From: Linepithema humile
Lineage: Eukaryota > Arthropoda > Insecta > Hymenoptera > Formicidae
Length of the DNA stretch: 64,000 nucleotides
Direction of reading: 5' to 3'
NCBI RefSeq assembly: GCF_040581485.1
Contig: NC_090132.1
Location: 29,275,911-29,339,910, forward strand
The translations under genes were made by a program, and so were the position numbers. Positions 61,301-64,000 of the stretch are shown here, piece by piece (the stretch's first letter is position 1; each line of letters starts with the position of its first letter). A model generated the notes under the pieces. It was not told the origin of the DNA. It made no database searches and saw only the letters and a list, made by a program, of their open reading frames with translations.

Positions 61301-63922
61301 AGTAAGCGGAAAGAAATTACGAGAGTGAAGTCATTTCGCGCGGAAACCACTTTGCTTTAAGTGCTGCTTTCCGCATGCATCCTTGTTGCTCCACTTGTCA
61401 ACCTTGCCAACGCTTTCACAGCTTTACTTTGTTCTTTGGCTCGCGATATTGACACGGAAGAGTTGAGATGGATTTTTTAATAGAACTCTGAGGAAAGCCA
61501 AACATAACACGTAATTACATTATGATCGGCATCTCGTTATAGCATCGTCGAGTATCTTCATATTTTTATTATATTCAATTATATATTGATTATAAACAGT
61601 TTATTAACAAAAAATCAGTATACAAATCAGAAATATGTACATATACGATGTCAGCAATTATAAATTTCAAAAATGCAAATTATAATTGTGGATAACTGGT
61701 AAGAGCGATAAGAACGCGCAAAATACTTGCAACTTTATGAAGTCATTTTGTCAGTATGCCGCTTATAAAAATCTAGATATCGATGCATGAGTCACGATAA
61801 ACTCTCCTTCGTCATATTTTATATGCAGATACATATTGTCCCGTTGTGTTTAATATGTCAATAGCTATGTTCCGTAATGGTTTTTAACATCCATTTGAAA
61901 TCATAGCAAATATTATGGTGACTCACGCTTTGAAATTAATGCTGTTTAATAGATTAGATTCTCCCGAAGTACTATAAATATTTCCTTTGTCTTCCTGCAA
62001 GTATAATATATATTATTTCACTTTCCCATCTTCCTCTAAAGCATGATATTATTAACTTGCACTACTCGAAAAATTGCCTATAATCCCTGTACAAACTTTG
62101 CTACAGTGGCGTGCAAAAATTTCCGGCCAGTAACATTTTGTACTCTAAATTTATAAAAAAAAAGTTTAGTGAAATTTTATTGGACTTTTTTTTGTTTATC
62201 ATTTAGAGTACAAAATGTCACTAGCCGGAAACTTTTGCACGCCACTGTATGTCAGGTATGACGAGTGTGCAAATTGCACTTTAAATAATAATTTATTTCT
62301 TACAACACGTGACACGAATAAGTAGATGAATAAATTGTTAATTAAATTAATTGAATGTTTAAGGTAACAATATCTGTGGCTCGAAACTAAGACAACTAAT
62401 ATTTGACGAATAATTTAGAAATAGACTGATGATTGTGATTTTAGAGCTTGAAGCTAACAATACTTATTTTAGCTGTGTCGTGAAAAGTGCTATTAGATAT
62501 TTTAACAACGAGCTACAGATATATTAAGTCTCATTATTTTATTACACATTACGTTTGTAGACCAAAATTTCCATAATATCAAAGTTGGGAATCCTTTTCG
62601 CCCTCGTCGTACCCTGTTATGCCACACCATTACGCGATAGCACCTAGATCTTCAATCTTCTGCTCTCCATTCTTTCCTACGAGAGAGAAAGGGGGGAGGA
62701 TGTGAAATTGCTCACGTCACGTTACTTTCGTACTATAAAGTTGCATGGTGCGATACGATATGTTTGAAGATTTGCATATTTTAAATATCCAGCTTATATT
62801 ATAAACATAGAGATATCAAAGTAGAGCCCTCCCGTTACAAATATCAACTTCGGAATTAGAATTGGTTGGTACGACTGGAGAAGAAAGTGGAATGAGTCAA
62901 TTCAGCGCGTCATCGTGTAAATTAAGCACACACATTTGATGCAATTGCGATGTGTCGTGGCGTTGCGTTGGATAGGTTCAGATGGATCCTTAATTTAACG
63001 GAACCTTGATGATGTATATGTTGTAGATTTTTAGACAATTGACATTAAATATATTATACACCACCACACTGTAAGAAATGACTAACTTTTTTAACAACTT
63101 GTACATTAATATGGAAGATATGAATGCTTGCATTTGGTTGCTAGAAATTTTTATCAAAGCACTTAAAAATTAAAATTATCGTTTCGTACTCAAACGGAAA
63201 ATATTGACATGAGCAGTACATATTTAGATAAAAGAGAAAAATGCACGTTATCGAAAAATGTAACGAATTCTAGGAACAATTGCATAGCAGCTGATGATAT
63301 TGTGTAGAAATGAAATCAAATCGTAATCGGAGATCGGCAATGGTGTTCGCAGAGAGAAAAGGAAAGAGGATCTCACATATCGTACATGTTCCGATTGCCG
63401 TTCGCCGCCGGCAGTGTCTTCAGCGCCTCAATGTTAGACACGTTACTTTATCAAGCGTTCGTCAAGGACTATGTTATAACATTTGTGAGGCTATTATTGG
63501 GAGTGGATCAAGCGCCTGGATCTGGATTCCTCACTTCGGTAAGCAATCGCGTAAAATATAAACAGTTGTCACGACATATATTTATTTTTGTGAACCATTT
63601 TTAATATATTTCTAACAATTTCTATCTATTTTTCAAATTTGAATATATGAAAAATAAAAAAGTCGAATCTCAAGAATCAAGAGACTTGATAATTTATTTA
63701 GACAATTTTTATATAGAAGTTGTTACCAAAACGCTACTTAACAATGCTTATTATTCAACGTTATCGCGAACGCGATAATAATGATTGCAGATGCGCATAA
63801 CGAAGGAGGACATGTGGATAAGAACGTATGGCAGATTGTATCAGAAACTCTGCTCGACCACTTGCGAGATACCAATCGGAATATACAGGACGCAGGACAC
63901 CACTGTGTCCGATTCCTCGCAT
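2998..63922 (+). CDS. SLO2: Slo2/KCNT-type potassium channel gene, 21 coding exons, 3' end outside window
   Basis: The gene encodes the pore-forming subunit of a plasma-membrane K+ channel of the Slo2 family (Slack/Slick in mammals); four subunits form a channel gated by intracellular ions through paired RCK domains. Exons run 2998-3176, 27915-27994, 29962-30061, 31469-31667, 37686-37760, 39466-39549, 39634-39728, 47149-47332, 49700-49864, 50308-50528, 51155-51352, 51650-51876, 52129-52653, 54520-54681, 55819-55972, 59254-59359, 59472-59599, 59954-60205, 60717-60828, 63353-63538 and 63791-63922. They give 1188 codons with no frameshift and matching phases throughout. Order: S1 about 92-110, S2 160-185, S3 193-211, S4 about 220-239, S5 251-270, TVGYGD filter 301-306, S6 316-336, RCK1 about 345-630, linker about 630-880, RCK2 from about 880 on. 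S4 lacks a regular arginine ladder, as in Slo2 relatives. Mammalian KCNT1 is about 1230 residues, so a C-terminal portion lies beyond 64000. Family assignment is very secure; exon 1 is the weak point. Confidence 0.93.
12215..12235. repeat. Perfect 9-bp hairpin, CAAAGCGCC stem
   Basis: CAAAGCGCC (12215-12223) is followed by a three-base spacer and its exact reverse complement GGCGCTTTG (12227-12235). It is unusually GC-rich for the surrounding intron. Function unknown. Confidence 0.6.
17184..17205. repeat. Perfect 8-bp hairpin, GCGCCATG stem
   Basis: GCGCCATG (17184-17191) and CATGGCGC (17198-17205) form an exact inverted repeat with a six-base spacer. The flanks do not extend the pairing, so a microRNA precursor is unlikely. 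It could be a dimeric protein-binding site. Confidence 0.55.
22330..22402 (+). repeat. Imperfect tandem duplication, about 37-bp unit
   Basis: Two adjacent copies of a unit with the core TCTTTCTG(C/T)AATTTAATA lie at about 22330-22365 and 22366-22402. They differ at several positions. This looks like a simple local duplication in intron 1 with no evident function. Confidence 0.55.
26727..26967 (+). promoter_or_regulatory. CRE + MEF2 + CCAAT cluster upstream of exon 2
   Basis: A GC-rich island within intron 1 contains a perfect palindromic CRE, TGACGTCA (26853-26860), a CRE-like TGACGTTA (26773-26780), a perfect MEF2 consensus CTAAAAATAG (26901-26910) and several CCAAT boxes. These are ATTGG at 26727-26731 and an inverted CCAAT pair within the palindrome GCCAATGAGATTGGC (26953-26967). 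CREB and MEF2 are known partners in activity-dependent neuronal and muscle transcription. The cluster ends about 950 bases before exon 2, so it may be an enhancer or an internal promoter. Motifs are seen; function is inferred. Confidence 0.5.
27483..27514 (+). promoter_or_regulatory. CRE-like site plus perfect 13-bp tandem repeat
   Basis: TGACGTCG (27483-27490) overlaps the start of two exact tandem copies of a 13-mer, CGCACTATTGCAC (27489-27501 and 27502-27514), followed by a partial third. It lies about 400 bases upstream of exon 2 and may belong to the same regulatory region as the CRE/MEF2 cluster. Confidence 0.35.
27915..27994 (+). CDS. SLO2: SLO2 exon 2 (pre-S1 conserved block)
   Basis: Bounded by acceptor CCAG and donor GTAAGT. 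It encodes residues 60-86, the highly conserved cytoplasmic segment VEYYVNENTFKERLQLYFIK just before S1. It starts with the third base of residue 60 and ends with the first base of residue 87. This is the first exon identifiable by homology alone. Confidence 0.95.
27995..29961 (+). other. Intron 2
   Basis: AT-rich intron with a near-palindrome (core ATGCTTGCAT / ATGCAAGCAT) at about 28506-28533. A GC-rich island at about 28940-29150 has long open frames on both strands (28900-29184 plus, 28905-29147 and 28930-29220 minus), none resembling a known protein. No extra channel exon recognised. Confidence 0.6.
29962..30061 (+). CDS. SLO2: SLO2 exon 3 (S1)
   Basis: Acceptor TTTCAG, donor GTAAGT. 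Encodes residues 87-119 plus two bases of Cys120. It covers the SLRIRL motif and hydrophobic S1 (LFFKLLTCFLYIFRVV), then the start of the S1-S2 extracellular loop. It matches the same segment of vertebrate Slack. Confidence 0.95.
30062..31468 (+). other. Intron 3
   Basis: AT-rich with no recognised exon. It ends in a strong polypyrimidine tract and TTAG acceptor. A frame open from 31278 into exon 4 is intron read-through, not extra coding sequence. Confidence 0.7.
31469..31667 (+). CDS. SLO2: SLO2 exon 4 (S1-S2 loop and S2)
   Basis: Encodes residues 120-186, with donor GTATGT. The extracellular loop contains two N-glycosylation sequons, Asn127 (NKT) and Asn136 (NLT), then the conserved INWDAILWV segment. 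S2 follows (LWVVQVILAMVSLTEALLLAYL), ending GYK. Two cysteines (120, 123) sit in the loop, as in the GCxGC region of vertebrate homologues. Confidence 0.95.
31668..37685 (+). other. Intron 4 (about 6 kb)
   Basis: AT-rich. It contains a short CT/CA-rich run at 32608-32643, one copy of a dispersed repeat (35079-35155), and GC-richer patches at 33590-33860 and 35395-35580 with overlapping ORFs that resemble no known protein. No exon or other gene recognised. Confidence 0.6.
35079..35155 (+). repeat. Dispersed repeat, copy 1
   Basis: About 77 bases clearly similar to the reverse complement of 55193-55270. Shared cores include TTTCATTGAAAATAGA (allowing small changes), GTTGACT and AAGTTAAGTCACAAT. 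A reverse-complement match to the core, TGTGACTTAAC, recurs at about 35339-35349, so the whole element may be about 270 bases long with inverted ends. Probably an old non-autonomous transposable element. Confidence 0.5.
37686..37760 (+). CDS. SLO2: SLO2 exon 5 (S3)
   Basis: Twenty-five codons, residues 187-211, phase 0 at both ends, acceptor CGCAG and donor GTGAGT. Encodes GNVWQQLLSFHFILELVNTI and the rest of S3. Matches the vertebrate segment around EMINTLPFIIT. Confidence 0.95.
37761..39465 (+). other. Intron 5
   Basis: AT-rich intron. Short open frames only (one on the minus strand at 38743-38967, not recognisable). Nothing else seen. Confidence 0.7.
39466..39549 (+). CDS. SLO2: SLO2 exon 6 (S4 region)
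   Basis: Twenty-eight codons, residues 212-239, donor GTGAGT. Encodes PPMRNLFIPVFLNCWLAKHS and ENMF, nearly identical to vertebrate Slack. The segment has only one Arg and one Lys, so like other Slo2 channels it lacks a classical S4 charge ladder. Confidence 0.96.
39634..39728 (+). CDS. SLO2: SLO2 exon 7 (S4-S5 linker and S5)
   Basis: Residues 240-270 plus two bases of Ser271. Separated from exon 6 by an 84-bp intron (39550-39633). Encodes the linker NDLHRAMQKSQSAL and S5 (QQLMILSATLLCLVFT). Donor GTGAGT. Confidence 0.95.
42574..42596. promoter_or_regulatory. Inverted pair of E2F-consensus sites
   Basis: TTTGGCGC (42574-42581) and its exact reverse complement GCGCCAAA (42589-42596) are separated by seven bases. 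TTTGGCGC is a perfect match to the E2F/DP consensus TTTSGCGC. The sequence match is certain; use as an E2F element in this intron is inference. Confidence 0.4.
46005..46330 (+). promoter_or_regulatory. GC-rich intronic island with TATA-like box and hairpin
   Basis: A GC-rich block in AT-rich intron 7 contains TTTATAAA (46154-46161) embedded in GC-rich flanks and an adjacent ACCGCCG...CGGCGGT inverted repeat (46161-46167 with 46181-46187). An open frame runs 46133-46477 (114 codons), but its predicted peptide is unlike any family I know. It may be an internal promoter, an enhancer, or a remnant of a mobile element. Confidence 0.3.
47149..47332 (+). CDS. SLO2: SLO2 exon 8 (pore helix, selectivity filter, S6)
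   Basis: Encodes residues 271-332, acceptor TTTCAG and donor GTGCGT. It contains VCGIQHFQRAGHRHLN, the pore helix YYVVVTFS, the K+ selectivity filter TVGYGD (residues 301-306) and most of S6 (MVIMICVALIVLPTQ). The filter is intact, so the pore should be K+-selective. Close match to the vertebrate Slack pore. Confidence 0.97.
47333..49699 (+). other. Intron 8
   Basis: AT-rich apart from a moderately GC-rich patch at 47570-47800. No further exon, RNA gene or mobile element recognised. Confidence 0.7.
49700..49864 (+). CDS. SLO2: SLO2 exon 9 (end of S6, start of RCK1)
   Basis: Fifty-five codons, residues 333-387, phase 0 at both ends. The S6 end and linker FEQLAFTWMERQKLGGSYS leads to HRAQSEKHVVVCSTTLQ, the first beta strand of RCK1, then MDFLNEFYAHPLLQ. 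The donor GTTAGG is non-ideal but correct by homology, because exon 10 begins exactly with DYYVVLLSPMELD. Confidence 0.96.
49865..50307 (+). other. Intron 9
   Basis: A 443-bp AT-rich intron. Reading through the donor would add about 34 codons before a stop at about 49967; this read-through shows no protein similarity. Confidence 0.75.
50308..50528 (+). CDS. SLO2: SLO2 exon 10 (RCK1)
   Basis: Residues 388-460 plus two bases of Arg461. Encodes the RCK1 strand-helix region DYYVVLLSPMELD, VPIWAQRVIYIQGSCLKDGD, NEAEACFVLAARN and TAADEHTILR. Very close to vertebrate Slack. Donor GTCAGT at 50529. Confidence 0.96.
50529..51154 (+). other. Intron 10
   Basis: A 626-bp AT-rich intron with a T9 run near 50958. 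Nothing else recognised. Confidence 0.75.
51155..51352 (+). CDS. SLO2: SLO2 exon 11 (RCK1)
   Basis: Residues 461-526 with split codons at both ends. Encodes SWAVKDFAPNVPQYVQIFRP, HVKFAEHVVCEDEFKYALLA and TLVTLLLHTSRGQ. Acceptor CTAG, donor GTAAGT. Retaining the following intron would give an immediate TAA at 51354-51356. Confidence 0.96.
51650..51876 (+). CDS. SLO2: SLO2 exon 12 (end of RCK1)
   Basis: Residues 527-602 plus one base. Encodes QSQEEWHRLYGKCSGNEIYH, the EYEGKSFTYASFHSHRKYGV core and DTILLNPG. The donor GTAATC is weak but fixed by the homologous junction NPG|PRHIM. Introns 11 (51353-51649) and 12 (51877-52128) are short. A frame open from 51360 into this exon is intronic read-through. 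Confidence 0.95.
52129..52653 (+). CDS. SLO2: SLO2 exon 13 (RCK1 end and low-complexity linker)
   Basis: At 525 bp this is the largest exon (residues 603-777). It opens with the conserved PRHIMKKTDTCYYMSITKEE and NSAFVV, then diverges into a linker between the RCK domains. The linker has a Thr/Ala tract at residues about 675-691 (52344-52394), Gly/Asn-rich sequence and a Pro-rich end. The linker is unlike vertebrate Slack in sequence and is GC-rich with many ACN and GCN codons. Donor GTGAGT at 52654. Internal GT sites after PPQ and VILQ could give shorter variants. A 183-codon antisense frame here is a compositional shadow. Confidence 0.9.
52654..54519 (+). other. Intron 13 with pyrimidine tract
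   Basis: Begins with an exceptionally long pyrimidine-rich tract (52675-52765, mostly C and T with (CT)n at 52739-52752) ending in TTCAG. This is followed by an 82-bp exon-like segment ending at GTGAGG (see findings). The remainder is AT-rich and unremarkable. Confidence 0.6.
54520..54681 (+). CDS. SLO2: SLO2 exon 14 (linker)
   Basis: Residues 778-831 with split codons at both ends; acceptor TTGCAG, donor GTAAGT. Encodes a Gly/Pro/Ser-rich segment with GGSTPQTPITGN, DPNPNLLSPEILTQRR. TP and SP pairs are possible proline-directed kinase sites. It has no clear counterpart in vertebrate Slack, but splice sites and phase are good and the frame stays open on both sides. Confidence 0.88.
55193..55270 (-). 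repeat. Dispersed repeat, copy 2 (inverted)
   Basis: The reverse complement of this stretch is about 80 percent similar by eye to 35079-35155. A second TGTGACTTAAC-type core lies at about 55326-55335, followed by a segment like the one after the same core in copy 1. The two copies lie in opposite orientation about 20 kb apart. Confidence 0.5.
55354..55389. repeat. (TA)18 microsatellite
   Basis: Thirty-six bases of uninterrupted TA dinucleotide in intron 14, abutting the dispersed repeat region. Likely polymorphic in length. Confidence 0.95.
55819..55972 (+). CDS. SLO2: SLO2 exon 15 (phosphosite and acidic linker)
   Basis: Residues 832-882 plus two bases of Ala883. Begins GSRRPSILPVPDMLTSST, where RRPS (Ser837) fits a basophilic kinase consensus and resembles GSRRPSIAPV that I recall from human KCNT1. 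It continues with an acidic run EGDESEDEMDDDVP and then SPSEKI leading to RCK2. Acceptor TTTCAG, donor GTAAGT. Confidence 0.93.
55973..59253 (+). other. Intron 15 (about 3.3 kb)
   Basis: AT-rich with homopolymers (A20 at 57066-57085, T17 at 57862-57878). A GC-rich block at about 57900-58110 contains a perfect hairpin (57956-57977) and is open in more than one frame. A second GC-richer patch lies at 58720-59010. No exon in the correct phase was found. Confidence 0.6.
57956..57977. repeat. Perfect 9-bp hairpin, AACGGCACC stem
   Basis: AACGGCACC (57956-57964) and GGTGCCGTT (57969-57977) form an exact inverted repeat around a four-base loop. It sits inside a GC-rich 200-bp block that may be a mobile-element remnant. 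Confidence 0.6.
59254..59359 (+). CDS. SLO2: SLO2 exon 16 (start of RCK2)
   Basis: Residues 883-918. Encodes IVKGFPPVSPFIGVSPTLCY, KEKKPLCCLQLAQ, the conserved entry to RCK2 matching the vertebrate [20 protein letters not shown] region. Acceptor GTTGCAG, donor GTATGC. Confidence 0.96.
59472..59599 (+). CDS. SLO2: SLO2 exon 17 (RCK2)
   Basis: Residues 919-960 plus two bases of Arg961, after a 112-bp intron. Encodes CQHCSYRNAKEYNWQNKTII, LAADYASNGIYNFIIPLRAH. VCQHCS with the CC of exon 16 gives a Cys/His-rich area, as in the family. Donor GTACTT is non-ideal but fixed by homology. Confidence 0.95.
59600..59953 (+). other. Intron 17
   Basis: A 354-bp AT-rich intron; nothing recognised in it. 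Confidence 0.8.
59954..60205 (+). CDS. SLO2: SLO2 exon 18 (RCK2 core)
   Basis: Residues 961-1044 plus two bases of Lys1045. Encodes SLNPIILLLERKPEIAFLDA, SYFPLVYWMRGSIDCLDDLL, the AENVVVVNKELSNSAEEDTL helix and TIVAVQTMF. The stretch aligned to the Slack sodium-coordination motif (DNKPDH in human) reads ERKPEI, so the Asp is Glu974 and the His is Ile979. Donor GTAAGT. Confidence 0.96.
60206..60716 (+). other. Intron 18
   Basis: A 511-bp AT-rich intron with a short TA run near 60468-60480. Nothing else recognised. Confidence 0.8.
60717..60828 (+). CDS. SLO2: SLO2 exon 19 (RCK2)
   Basis: Residues 1045-1082. Encodes FFPSIKSITELSQSSNMRFM, QFRAHDKYALHLSKMEK. The proposed donor GTACTC gives EK|REKERG, matching the vertebrate EKRERENG junction. 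A second in-frame donor GTAACA at 60889 would extend the exon by exactly 20 codons. Confidence 0.95.
60829..63352 (+). other. Intron 19 (about 2.5 kb)
   Basis: The first 60-90 bases stay open in the exon 19 frame and look coding-like (see findings). The intron also holds GC-richer DNA at 61170-61460 and a complete MITE (62104-62247). The remainder is AT-rich with nothing else recognised. Confidence 0.65.
62104..62247. mobile_element. Tc1/mariner-type MITE, 144 bp
   Basis: Terminal inverted repeats of 47 bp (62104-62150 and 62201-62247) start CAGTGGCGTGCAAAA and differ at only three positions. The element is flanked on both sides by TA (62102-62103, 62248-62249), the target duplication typical of Tc1/mariner transposons. 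The 50-bp AT-rich interior carries no coding capacity, so it is non-autonomous. The near-identity of the arms and intact target site suggest fairly recent insertion. Confidence 0.92.
63353..63538 (+). CDS. SLO2: SLO2 exon 20 (RCK2)
   Basis: Sixty-two codons, residues 1083-1144, phase 0 at both ends. Encodes REKERGSHISYMFRLPFAAG, SVFSASMLDTLLYQAFVKDY, RLLLGVDQAPGSGFLTS, nearly identical to vertebrate Slack. The acceptor (GTTCGCAG) has an unusually poor, purine-containing upstream tract, so its use may depend on splicing enhancers. Donor GTAAGC. Confidence 0.95.
63791..63922 (+). CDS. SLO2: SLO2 exon 21 (RCK2, last in window)
   Basis: Forty-four codons, residues 1145-1188. Encodes MRITKEDMWIRTYGRLYQKL, CSTTCEIPIGIYRTQDT, ending DSSH before a strong donor GTAAGT at 63923. 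The gene continues past 64000; the remaining RCK2/C-terminal exons are not in this window. Confidence 0.96.
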
Positions 63923-64000
63923 GTAAGTATAATTCCACGTTTTTTTTTCTTATCTGGGGAAAAGTTTCTAGCCGAAGTAGTTTGTTACTTGTCTATTTTC

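Noticed and set aside
1..64000. CRISPR arrays, bacterial operons, tRNA or rRNA genes
   Set aside because: No spaced identical repeats, no Shine-Dalgarno-linked gene runs and no cloverleaf or ribosomal RNA signatures were found. The window is a eukaryotic gene with spliceosomal introns.

Overview
This window is animal genomic DNA holding one large, intact, plus-strand gene split into many exons. Introns are AT-rich, exons are GC- and CpG-richer, and splice sites follow GT..AG. The gene encodes a Slo2/KCNT-family (Slack/Slick-type) potassium channel. Protein style and base composition suggest an insect, probably a hymenopteran such as an ant; that taxon is inference. No bacterial-type genes, CRISPR arrays, tRNA or rRNA genes were seen.

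Layout. 1-579 is AT-rich upstream DNA. 580 to about 1160 is a CpG-rich block that looks like a promoter or transcription start area, followed by a probable long 5' leader (1161-2997) with small upstream ORFs. Coding exon 1 is proposed at 2998-3176. Intron 1 (3177-27914) is about 24.7 kb and holds regulatory-looking islands, including a CRE/MEF2/CCAAT cluster at 26.7-27.0 kb. Exons 2-8 (27915-47332) encode the membrane domain: S1 in exon 3, S2 in exon 4, S3 in exon 5, S4 in exon 6, S5 in exon 7, and the pore with the TVGYGD filter plus S6 in exon 8. Exons 9-12 and the start of exon 13 (49700 to about 52210) encode the RCK1 cytoplasmic domain. The rest of exon 13, with exons 14 and 15, encodes a low-complexity, Thr-rich, phosphosite-bearing and acidic linker. 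Exons 16-21 (59254-63922) encode RCK2. The gene runs off the right edge with the extreme C-terminus missing.

All 21 exons join without a frameshift: they total 3564 bp, or 1188 codons, with every junction in matching phase. Exons 2-21 were identified by protein similarity recalled from the KCNT family. Exon 1 rests on phase, an upstream in-frame stop and position, so it is less certain.

Mobile and repeat DNA is sparse: one complete 144-bp Tc1/mariner-type MITE with 47-bp terminal inverted repeats and TA duplications (intron 19), a dispersed repeat pair (introns 4 and 14), a (TA)n microsatellite and small tandem repeats. I do not see a wholly new biological system. The most interesting points are the missing canonical Slack sodium-coordination residues in RCK2, a frame-preserving alternative donor in exon 19, an internal CRE/MEF2 cluster just upstream of exon 2, an upstream ORF whose stop overlaps the channel start codon, and a possible poison exon after exon 13.
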